Positions 19,301 through 24,171 of a stretch of DNA of 64,000 bases are shown in pieces (the first letter of the stretch is position 1; each line of letters begins with the position of its first letter). Source of the stretch: Owenia fusiformis (Eukaryota; Annelida; Polychaeta; Sabellida; Oweniidae); contig CAIIXF020000012.1 of assembly GCA_903813345.2 (NCBI GenBank), positions 36,626,528-36,690,527 on the forward strand, written 5' to 3'. The notes under the pieces were generated by a model, which did not search any database, had not been told where the DNA came from, and worked only from the letters and a program-made list of their open reading frames with translations. The position numbers and the translations under genes are program-made.

Positions 19301-21486
19301 TACAATTTTTTTGAAATCGTGGTAAGTGGAATCTTTCCAATTTCCAATATAGCATTATTATTGTTCTTGGACACTGTGGATTAAATTATTAAAAAAACAC
19401 ACATTCAAAATGATTCAATTAAAACCTAGGCAGTCTGTTCATTGAATCCATTAAGAACGTCTACTAATCCACATGATACATCATAATCAAATTGCTTTTT
19501 TAAAACGGATATTTCATACCATAACGCCAAAAATATTATAAAACGCATTGTATTTGTATTTTACTTCACACAGACATATTTGTGTACGTGAAATAATTAT
19601 ATTACTTGAATTTTTATTCCCCATTATAAGGTAAACCTATGGCAACTTATACATACCTTCTCACAGCTATGAGCGAGATGATAAAACTGGTCGAATGAAC
19701 TCGTTTGAGTTATCTATTCTCCGTTAAAATATCAGAGAATGTGTGTTTATAGCGTAGCTTTGGTTTTGTAAATCAATGAAGTATGATATACACGGATGAG
19801 TAAATATAGATTATTTAAACAGAAGTGCAAAATTATTCCATTGAAAAGTACAGAGGCGGGTACTCACGAAACATTACATGTGCCTGACTGCATCCACATA
19901 GATCGACTAGCCACAGTGTATTAACTAATTGAATATCCAATGCAAAGCAATAATTTTTACTTCGAATCAAGCTGTGTAACATATAGATAAGAAAATATTT
20001 GAAATAAGACATGTTAAGTGTTTTTCCAGATCAGGGGAAGAAGATCTTGATGAATTTACCACATTACCGTCGTCATCTGATCTGCTCTACAACTCCAAGA
20101 AGGACGATGACGCTGCAATAATGGCGGATGGATTAATAGCACGACACCCATGCAATATTTTACCCGAAGCTGATGATATTCGTAAGTCATCCGTTGTGAT
20201 ATAGGAATTACCCAAAGCACACGTACTAAATACCAAGCATGCCAAATAGAAGATAATGCTTACATGACAATCGTAATTTACCGTACGGTTTATAAATAGG
20301 AGTAAGTCTTGAATCGATCAAGTCACCTTTATAAAATCATGACATTTGAACATCAAAAGCTCTGTATCATTTTTTCTATCTTAATCGCCATAGTTGGTCA
20401 AAATAATGATATGCTTTGTTTTGACCATTAATTAGGTTTCGATGTATCATAAAATTCAAGGCTGTAATTCATCTGTAACTAATCAGAATTATAATTATGT
20501 ATGTAATTGTCTTTGAAATAATGCTTACTCCCTTTTCAACTGGTGTATTGCTCCTTTGCATACCCCTCTTTATTTCATACTCAAAGTACAATCATCTCTT
20601 GAGCATGCACCGACGTGGTATATTACGTGCTCAATGTCCGATCATCTTTTTAGTATGCGCCAGTGTGGCATATTTCTTATTCAATGTCCTATCATACTTT
20701 TACATTAACTCAATGTCCGATCAACCTATTTAGCATGCACCGGTGTGATATAGTTGTTACTTTATGTCCGATCATATTTTAGCATGCGCCGATGTGGTAT
20801 ATTTGTTACTCTATGTCCGATCATATTTTTAGCATGCACCGGTGTGGTATATTTGTTACTCTATGTCCGATCATATTTTAGCATGCGCCGATGTGGTATT
20901 CGCCGTCGATACAAGCTGCTCAGTTGATCAGGGGAACATCTCAGAGTCTGTATTAGTTGCCGAAAGAATAGTGAAGAGTTTCAGCCCTCCTTTCTTTCAG
21001 TTTGGAGGATTCACATACAACAACAACACTGTTGATTCTTTCCCGTTTACCAGTGATAATAGAGACGCGGCCTTATTTCTGGCTGGTCTCAACACAGCCT
21101 ACACCGCCTGCAAAACGAGAACTAACAGAGCGATCACGTATTCATTGGATAACTACTTCAATAGCCCATTGGATGATCCCGAAAAAACAAACTTTTTGAT
21201 CATTTTCGGAGATGGTAACGAATCACCATATAATGAAAACCAACTTGCCTTAACAAAGGCTGAAGCGTTTAAAAACGTTGGTGGGATTATCATCTGGGTG
21301 GTGATGACCAGCAATAGAAAAGAAGAAACACGATTGCGAGGAATAAGAGAACAAATTGAGCCAACGGCATCAACTGACGAAAGAGACGGATCAAAACTCA
21401 TATTTGATTACGACGATCCGGAAATCGTTTACAAGATAGCTGATTTTATTGGATTGGTTGCAACATGTCCCCGACCAGAATTATAA
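1160..21486 (+). CDS. VWA-VWA secreted protein gene 1 (5' end outside window), five exons
   Basis: Gene model by splice-site and phase matching: 1160-1333, 4362-4497, 4743-4880, 20030-20181, 20882-21486, totalling 1205 nt or about 401 residues with an ordinary TAA stop. Junction phases are 1, 2, 2 and 1, and all match. The product has two von Willebrand factor A domains in tandem. The first, split over four exons, has the MIDAS motif DVSCS. The second, in one exon, has DTSCS, a later TRTN threonine motif and the FGDGNE aspartate motif. Cysteines bracket each domain (CVD/CAD at the start, HPC/ATC at the end). The first window exon begins in phase 1, as after a signal-peptide exon in the neighbouring paralogue, so an extracellular location is inferred. 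VWA domains bind protein ligands through a divalent metal; the ligand here is unknown. Orthology to a named gene cannot be assigned. Confidence 0.85.
1623..2404. mobile_element. Fold-back DNA element unit A (non-autonomous)
   Basis: A 782-bp unit bounded by inverted termini CTATCACAC...GTGTGATAG, with termini continuing inward as CTAGTTCT(C/T)AC-type sequence. It has an internal copy of the terminus near 1993 (TATCACACCAAGAACAAGTT), so the unit looks like two ~400-bp halves fused. It is very rich in short GAACG/CGTTC and ACGTAC words. There is no coding capacity. It is flanked by TTACCC-like sequence on both sides. It lies in an intron of VWA gene 1. Confidence 0.75.
2488..3314. mobile_element. 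Fold-back DNA element unit B, direct copy of unit A, degraded
   Basis: Same orientation and order of landmarks as unit A (CTATCACACAA start, AACGGGCTT, GTACGAACGGA, GAACGAGT, internal ACACCAAACTAGTTGCC, end TTGGATAG), but more diverged. The right terminus has decayed (GATTGGATAG). About 80 bp separate it from unit A. Confidence 0.65.
3471..4268. mobile_element. Fold-back DNA element unit C, inverted copy of unit A
   Basis: Reads as the reverse complement of unit A along its whole length (CTATCACACCAAGCTAGTTC at the left, CTAGTTTGGTGTGATAG at the right). Units A and C could therefore form an ~800-bp stem with a ~1.07 kb loop that contains unit B. It ends 93 bp before the acceptor of the next VWA exon. 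Confidence 0.75.
4362..4497 (+). CDS. VWA gene 1, second window exon
   Basis: Acceptor TGTTTTTAG before 4362; donor GTATTA after 4497. It starts with TT completing the phase-1 codon and ends with AG (phase 2). It encodes TLEFTSDIDTLLDNV, then GCKTYTHEVLEALYTEYF. The Cys-Lys-Thr segment matches ACKTRTNRA in the second VWA domain and corresponds to the MIDAS threonine region. It was found only by splice-phase reading because no long open frame marks it. Confidence 0.8.
4743..4880 (+). CDS. VWA gene 1, third window exon (MIDAS aspartate strand)
   Basis: Acceptor TTCAATTCATAG before 4743; donor GTGAGT after 4880. It encodes the beta strand with the third MIDAS motif (VAAIFTDGRT), the following helix (ATKEAATAAKLAGI) and the next strand (EIVVVTVPH). 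It begins and ends in phase 2. Its phase matches the exon at 20030 and not the exon-like stretch at 19158, so the following intron is 15.1 kb. Confidence 0.85.
4904..6800. repeat. Dispersed (TCCG)n-containing repeat, interrupted by a DNA element
   Basis: Begins with the palindrome GGCTCACACAGTGAGCC followed by a CCGTCCGTCC tract (about 4940-4970), then long AT-rich sequence rich in GACCTT/AAGGTCA words. It ends near a second TGTGAGCCAAT (about 6783). The interior is interrupted at 5344-6159 by a separate fold-back element. No protein is encoded. It resembles high-copy repeats of marine invertebrates in style, but the family is not identified. Confidence 0.5.
5344..6159. mobile_element. Non-autonomous DNA transposon with ~27-bp terminal inverted repeats
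   Basis: Termini CTCAGACGTGTCGCAAAAAG at the left and, reverse-complemented, CTGAGACGTGTCGCAAAAAG at the right, 816 bp apart. CATAT-like sequence flanks both ends. The interior is AT-rich with no transposase frame. It is nested in the (TCCG)n-containing repeat. Confidence 0.75.
7359..7990. repeat. Dispersed repeat with TCCATCC tract and 135-bp internal duplication
   Basis: Starts with CCAACGAAGATTAGGGGATA and a GTCCGTCCATCCATCC tract, a head similar to the element at 24737. Inside it, a ~135-bp segment occurs twice (landmark CCTTCTACCA at 7533 and 7668; ACAGTGTGCCATGCTTATAG in both). It is rich in AAAATGGCCGCC words. The remaining gap 8000-8900 holds only AT-rich sequence plus a short repeat at 8444-8500 that recurs inverted at 19850-19906. 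Confidence 0.55.
8910..9360 (+). pseudogene. Older LINE, 5' fragment: endonuclease domain remnant
   Basis: Degenerate coding sequence in which the apurinic-type endonuclease motif LVLGDFND and the following QTRGNSILDLI segment are readable (about 9183-9360). Upstream frames with stops still show FTCYRPPGINQTEADHF-like endonuclease sequence. The reading frame breaks at 9360 and resumes at about 16339 after the inserted younger LINE. It probably belongs to a CR1/jockey-like clade, judging by the RT sequence on the far side. It is non-functional. Confidence 0.75.
9645..11699 (+). CDS. LINE ORF1 protein with coiled coil and SGNH-hydrolase-like domain
   Basis: 684 residues; the second ATG (MGEQDTD, residue 3) is an equally good start. 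Residues about 1-180 form a globular N-terminal domain (ITIFVSTGSVQIQGN followed by FPVLKECI), common in invertebrate LINE-associated proteins. Residues ~263-440 form a long charged coiled coil, probably for multimerisation. Residues ~475-625 form an SGNH/GDSL-esterase-like fold: HDST (candidate nucleophile Ser480), IAIGTNHL (Asn528) and GSHPTKSGW (His617). The C-terminal tail is Arg/Pro-rich (RPRSRPQRPQRPQ), which may bind RNA. It would act in the retrotransposon ribonucleoprotein. The stop at 11697 may be premature (see the 11702-12100 entry). Confidence 0.85.
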   Translation: MKMGEQDTDIVNKFIDFVKDKETTSRILKSIDSNKDKYPEKLKLPTGIRSRQAWFEGFENQNQLSSYKIFRTSREHLPIWATLLYFYFIEYSRDVYESKWSSQGEEKYDNISLDVKTNNDEERLFKITIFVSTGSVQIQGNKAGEFTRNTFPVLKECISWIKEQCDETLLLSNKTDDAEESINISKSQDSPAVLMTTPTVRRKRKPHDEVPAFSPWNFSFRGESWGEFDDPQPTHENDVRINNVEKASPAAPGKYDDDKPEPDMNKRIKDLETRSLFLEKSIVEFAEKCINIGEESARTDNQNKDIISSLKSQIKLECQKRHNQVEELEMKLNTYKEASNKKLNMIQKLIDENKNMKREIGSLQDKNEELSRKIIENQETISSELNTQNKETQNTVNNTETKATKSHEIPRKDDKDENMLSKQIQEIKNMILTQEATQARNARNASDNRSQPSQSPPHNKGEAPISDSENQTDTVLIHDSTAKRIDKRLILKGKTISKTIAYTMDEAIDKLKNSEVHKDNYIIAIGTNHLADNQSVQSTVGKYNDLIHTIQLKDPHANIYACSVLPRYDHVSNDDITALNDAIQNMCNLVDKLSYIDTYTSFIKSSPGIYVQEHGSHPTKSGWIKLAMVIRHYVQPSNREFDDRRVNSTRPRSRPQRPQRPQPRNEFPYNANPQVMQDSMQVPL
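11702..12100 (+). pseudogene. Frameshifted Gln/Pro/Asn-rich C-terminal extension of LINE ORF1
   Basis: An open frame that continues without a stop from upstream of the ORF1 terminator but one base out of register. It encodes GEQSQPKHQHDKSD, then a Gln/Asn/Pro/Tyr-rich low-complexity sequence with VQGVHNYPVQRVQGY-type repeats, ending at TAG 12098-12100. There is no good independent ATG; the visible start would be GTG. I infer either a one-base indel that truncated ORF1, or a recoded extension. There are no recognisable domains. Confidence 0.5.
12529..13959 (+). CDS. LINE ORF2 part 1: APE-type endonuclease
   Basis: 476 residues as read. It has the endonuclease/exonuclease/phosphatase fold that nicks target DNA, with catalytic landmarks GWNIQGL (Asn25), LCETWF (Glu53), GDFNAR (Asp165, Asn167) and LSDH (Ser275-Asp276-His277). 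Residues ~300-430 link to the RT. The true frame is left at about 13818-13822, where a run of six A would need seven to stay in the RT frame; the last ~45 residues (after NHLKKL) are out-of-frame. It overlaps the RT frame by 124 nt. Confidence 0.85.
   Translation: MTMTNKSLKFPKVHCKASLKIAGWNIQGLSRTKMEDSSFYSMIKHHDIVFLCETWFSKAIDNFKDFSCYNIIREKAKSAKRNSGGISVLIKENIKSGISIVEKTEECVWLKIKKSNFNLVNDIFICGVYFPPQNSTYMMDNNAFNLLENSIRKYSDSGQIIIMGDFNARTSNLNDFIVDDCNNHLPINNVQYNVDLPINQRLNRDTKLNSYGKSLIQLCHTCQIRILNGRTLGDYLGQYTCFKENGCSTVDYCLASELLLQNISIFKVYPPNHLSDHAMISTSFELPEKVLIQTKINSNTLTKNDAEFHWGIDSKACFIRAIEANKHIIDEFNNVHFESSQDGVDMCCEKNTNIFNKASTIALKIRSKKKNRGKIWFNRDCDLAKKQIIYLGKLVQKHPKDSYLRGKFCHDKKRYKQLVRKTQKMFKRNHLKKLRQWTNLTLKNFGILLIKLEMKSRKTTKLMLLILRYGLIILKI
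13836..16133 (+). CDS. LINE ORF2 part 2: reverse transcriptase and C-terminal zinc knuckle
   Basis: 765 residues. The first ATG (MDKSNPKEFW) is only the first Met after the frameshift, not a real start. RT landmarks: NYRGLTLSSLLGKVFTSI (block 2), CFVDLKKCFDSLWR (block A), GTRQGDFLSPTMLNIFINDL (block B), FADDIVLMSS at residues 331-340 (catalytic DD, block C) and LQVNLSKTKVMVF (block D). The C-terminal Cys-His cluster CYLCDS...DEYHVLFEC resembles the zinc knuckle of CR1/L2-group LINEs. There are no other stops or shifts, so the copy is young. Confidence 0.9.
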   Translation: MDKSNPKEFWNIVNKIRNEEQKNNKADAIDPEIWLNYFKDLSNMDMQINDHNTNIDKIVEEKLNIMLHDQNKIEVLDENIKTCEILEVCKELKLTKSGATDRINNNMIKCALQHMTTPILRLFNLIINSTHFPKMWSRGDTVSIFKSGNTLDPKNYRGLTLSSLLGKVFTSIMNNRLNKYLTMENVLTANQIGFQKNKRCTDHIYVLNFIIRKFKSQKKKLYTCFVDLKKCFDSLWRNGIFFKMYESGISSQFIRIVQNMYACTQSRVKCADANGNKVFTEYFETTVGTRQGDFLSPTMLNIFINDLESYLCKKKCKAIRLDDISTNFLAFADDIVLMSSSESGLQNCLNAFRKYCSDWKLQVNLSKTKVMVFNTTSTNHVFYFGNNKIIETKSYVYLGITFKKNGSFVSAMNLLNSKAMKAHFAIKQSFYRMPVRIQMKLYDSLIKPISLYGSEIWGAYGFNWKSKSIEEMLLNDKLPFEQLHTKFCKFILQVNSKCTSILAKSELGRYPLFINICIGIIKYWVHARKAPKTSLISKVTTLDIANNTSNYYTVVKAICEFCGISTFIEDKDIFDQTDASILIKTLKNKLFNKYQELFFQKINVAENIPSKTRVYRTVKKMYKQEKYLNINNDSHRKAITRTRISCHNFPIEMGRRFKIAKEKRYCYLCDSKEIGDEYHVLFECNYEKLINIRKDFISGIRQIKEQFIQFNNKQLFSYLLMSHDNELMNPWGEFLNKMNLTVDTHKILRNKNDLLKWFQKKGDAK
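16302..16338 (+). repeat. LINE 3' end: AATAAA signal and ATCTT tail repeats
   Basis: AATAAA is followed within ~10 bp by about four ATCTT units and then by older-LINE sequence (ATAATAACAGATTCCCC). The microsatellite tail defines the 3' end of the young LINE. Its last unit is hard to separate from the target because the upstream junction also reads GATCTTATA. Confidence 0.8.
16339..18850 (+). pseudogene. Older LINE, 3' fragment: RT and C-terminal domain, multiply broken
   Basis: Continues the reading frame interrupted at 9360 (TDSPAIF...GVGEPLANLDHCFIF). RT landmarks occur in several frames: NYRPISLLSCISKVFERLV (17299-17356), LDISKAFDKVWHRGLIF (about 17505-17560), [20 protein letters not shown] (17674-17733) and LFADDTSLME (17764-17793). 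The C-terminal region is at 18122-18676. Stops and frameshifts lie near 16665, 16799, 17219, 17494, 17690 and 17996. The RT signature is CR1/jockey-like and different from the inserted LINE. The 3' end is indistinct near 18850. Confidence 0.85.
19158..19321 (+). other. Orphan exon-like open segment
   Basis: An acceptor CACGTTTCAG precedes 19158 and a strong donor GTAAGTGG follows 19321. The only open frame reads PLTFLKSDNEQPTDRPSVN, then LDDFVSSAERAYRFLE. The phases (1 in, 0 out) do not fit between the VWA exons at 4743-4880 and 20030-20181; inclusion would create a stop at once. It could be a remnant of a captured gene, a poison exon or a chance match. Other sequence in 18851-20029 is AT-rich with no recognised feature except the short repeat at 19850-19906. 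Confidence 0.35.
20030..20181 (+). CDS. VWA gene 1, fourth window exon (end of first VWA domain and linker)
   Basis: Acceptor TTTTTCCAG before 20030; donor GTAAGTC after 20181. It begins with A completing the Arg codon of exon 4743-4880. It encodes SGEEDLDEFTTLPSSSDLLY, an acidic KKDDDAA stretch, and GLIARHPC, whose Cys probably closes the first VWA domain. It ends with one base (phase 1), matching the last exon. No Thr-rich linker is present here, unlike the paralogue. Confidence 0.85.
20590..20881 (+). repeat. ~50-bp tandem repeat duplicating the 3' splice site of the last VWA exon
   Basis: The real acceptor and first ~18 exon bases (TTTTAG/CATGCGCCGATGTGGTAT at 20876-20899) are repeated upstream at about 20601, 20649, 20729, 20781 and 20831, plus one eroded copy near 20695, with ATGTCCGATCATATTTT between copies. 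I checked two of the upstream acceptors, and both lead to early stops: 20783 is in frame but hits TAG at the next copy, and 20833 is out of frame. Confidence 0.85.
20882..21486 (+). CDS. VWA gene 1, terminal exon: complete second VWA domain
   Basis: The exon starts in phase 1 (PCADVVF) and ends at TAA 21484-21486. It encodes a whole VWA domain without introns: MIDAS DTSCS, FGGFTYNNNTVDSFPF, the threonine motif CKTRTNRA, the aspartate motif LIIFGDGNES, strand GGIIIWVVMTSN, and a closing ATC cysteine followed by PRPEL. The metal ligands all look intact. It is about 45-50% similar by eye to the last exon of the downstream paralogue, which has the same single-exon design. Confidence 0.9.
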
Positions 21487-21520
21487 CACTTTATTTCCAT
21501 CATTTCAAGTTTTCGTAAAA

Positions 21521-22060
21521 ATCAATAAATGCATTGAAGTACAGAATTATGACTCAATTAACTTTAATTATAAATGATTACTTAATTCAATAAATGCATT
21601 GAAGTACTGAATTATGACTCAATTAACTTTAATTATAAATGATTACTTAATTCAATAAATGCATTGAAGTACTGAATTATGACTCAATTAACTTTAATTA
21701 TAAATGATTACTTAATTCAATAAATGCATTGAAGTACTGAATTATGACTCAATTAACTTTAATTATAAATGATTACTTAATTCAATAAATGCATTGAAGT
21801 ACTGAATTATGACTCAATTAACTTTAATTATAAATGATTACTTAATTCAATAAATGCATTGAAGTACTGAATTATGACTCAATTAACTTTAATTATAAAT
21901 GATTACTTAATTCAATAAATGCATTGAAGTACTGAATTATGACTCAATTAACTTTAATTATAAATGATTACTTAATTCAATAAATGCATTGAAGTACTGA
22001 ATTATGACTCAATTAACTTTAATTATAAATGCCTACTTAATTCAATAAATGCATTGATGA
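21521..22060 (+). repeat. 65-bp tandem repeat spanning the VWA gene 1 3'UTR
   Basis: About 8.3 almost identical copies of a 65-bp unit (CAATAAATGCATTGAAGTAC, then TGAATTATGACTCAATTAAC, then an AT-rich remainder). Each has AATAAA, at 21524, 21589, 21654, 21719, 21784, 21849, 21914, 21979 and 22044. Only the first copy (ACAGAATT for ACTGAATT) and the last (GCCTACTT for GATTACTT) differ visibly, so the expansion is recent. It begins 35 bp after the stop codon. Confidence 0.95.
21524..21529 (+). terminator. Primary poly(A) signal of VWA gene 1
   Basis: AATAAA 38 nt after the stop codon. It is the first of nine identical signals spaced 65 bp apart by the tandem repeat that follows. Confidence 0.7.
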
Positions 22061-22879
22061 AGATATGCACGAATATTGTTAAATCCCTAAGCATCAGTCT
22101 GAATCAGATAATATAAATGGTAAGACGATAATTAAAATTAAATGAAAACCTATAACAATTAGTATTTAAATGATTTGCAACTTGGCATCGGGAACACCTC
22201 GACATAACAGGAAATCCAACAACACATTATAATCAATTGTTAGTGACATAGCTGTACCATTACTGAACTGAATAAGGCCAGGTATGAACAATGTAAGATA
22301 TGGTATGTATGAAAATTATACAAGTACATAAGGAATATATTTATATAGCTGTTCATACTAGTAATTCTACTGTGACCCAGGCCAAAACATTAAATTATGC
22401 TAGCAGTACCTAAAGAAGATCGAATGAGATGACAATCTGAATTCTGATACAGGTTATATTCTTAGAGATAACACCCAAGAACTCAATCAGGATATCATGT
22501 CTCGCTCTGTCAATCCGCTATTCACTTGTTTAACATATCGAAACAATAGAATCATTATTGTTTATTGTTATTTTCTTAGACGGGGAGATAACCGTAAAAA
22601 TGTTATATTAATAACACATGTATAATCATCAAGATTGTGTATAATCATCAAGATGGTACTAATCGCATTAGGAATAATAAGAATATGCTCGCTATCTGTG
22701 ATTCGACTATCCGTTTACATAAAATGAATAACTAATGATTAGATTATCAATTAATATTCAAACAAAACGTATTAATTAATTTAATACAATGCCATAATTA
22801 GCTTTAATTTAAAGAGATGAAGCGTAAAGATATAGTTTTCATTTAAAGAATACGTATTAGCATAATTTCATTTATTCAC

Positions 22880-22922
22880 TTTACCACACCGTAAGATTAA
22901 CAGACAGGTTGAGTCCAGCGAG
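22880..22922 (+). other. Probable 5'UTR exon of VWA gene 2 (3' boundary only)
   Basis: GTTGAGTCCAGCGAG is followed by a consensus donor GTAAGTTT at 22923, and the first coding exon is preceded by its own acceptor (TTTTCTTACAG, AG at 24102-24103). This implies an upstream non-coding exon ending at 22922. Its 5' end and promoter are not defined. Between 22060 and 24103 I see no other feature except a short G-run near 23005-23025. Confidence 0.5.
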
Positions 22923-24110
22923 GTAAGTTTATTGTTATTTTTATTCATTTTTTGTTTTTTATATTTTTATATGTTTTGAATAAGCTGGTAATAGTCCAAA
23001 TGGGAGGGGAGGAGGGGGGGGGGGACAAAGCTACACGTTTTAAAGAGAACTCATCCGTGGACGTGGAATGGATGGATTATTACCCCTTATTGCACCCCAT
23101 TCTATCTATTTCCCTTACGGTTATACTCAATCAGGGAAGTAATGAAATACCACAAGAGGGAAAACTAAGCCCTGAATAACCATCATTCCAAACGTCCACG
23201 TACAAGTTCTTTTTTAATTGGAGCAAATTGATGTTTTTATTGATTCAGAAAGGTCTGGTCTAGTTTCTATTTTATATGTAAATGTCTGTAACAATATATA
23301 AAAAGTGAACTTTACAGTGAATTTCATAGAGTAAACTTGCACAAACTACGAATATAGAATACGGTATAACGCGCGGGTCAATTTACCCGAGATTAACGCA
23401 AATATAAATTCGTTGTGCTGTTCATTACCGTTACTCTACGTTAAACTGTATACTGCATTTTGAGTTTTTGAAGGTTTAACTATGAAATTCTCTGTCAAGT
23501 TCATTGTCTAGGATGTTATAATAGACTAATACACTAATCAAATCTTTCTGAAACGATAAAAACGTCAGTCCGCTCAAATACCACCAATCCTCGTTTTGTA
23601 TCTAAGCCTACGCGTTCAACTGTCACGCTTAATTTGGTACAATTCTATGAAAATTATGTTTACCCTGCGCTTTAACAAGCTGACATAACAATGGACATAA
23701 TCGAATTTACTTTAAAATTGTTTGCAGTATTTGAGAAATGTGATACCAAAGGTTGTATGATCCAGTTGTATTCGCTTTTGCAATGAAATAATATGAATAA
23801 CATCAACAAGTCGATATAAATGAAATCAGAAAATCTATAATATCAAAGTTGTCTCGAAAGTATTTGACAGTGTCGGCCGTCAGATAGAAAGTACTCTTAT
23901 TCGTTTTTATTTAATGTTTCCTTATTTCCACCTAATATTATGATATATATACCATATAATATTGACAACCCGTCTAATAATTACATGTATTACATATTGA
24001 CACTAATTATTGTCGCATTGTCCAAAGGCCATCGGCCAGTATATCAAGAATTACTGGCTAAAACATGTTTTTACGGCTAAATTATTCGTTTATTTTCTTA
24101 CAGGTAACCG

Positions 24111-24171
24111 ATGATGCACTGCGGCATATATTTTGCAATATTTGGTATTTCCCTGCTTTCAACATATGGAC
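24111..24171 (+). CDS. VWA gene 2, exon 1: signal peptide
   Basis: ATGATG start (MMHC) seven bases after the acceptor at 24103; donor GTAAGTA after 24171. It encodes a 20-residue hydrophobic leader, ending in phase 1 with C, which joins AT of the next exon to give His. A signal-peptide exon ending in phase 1 is the classic arrangement for secreted modular proteins. Confidence 0.85.
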
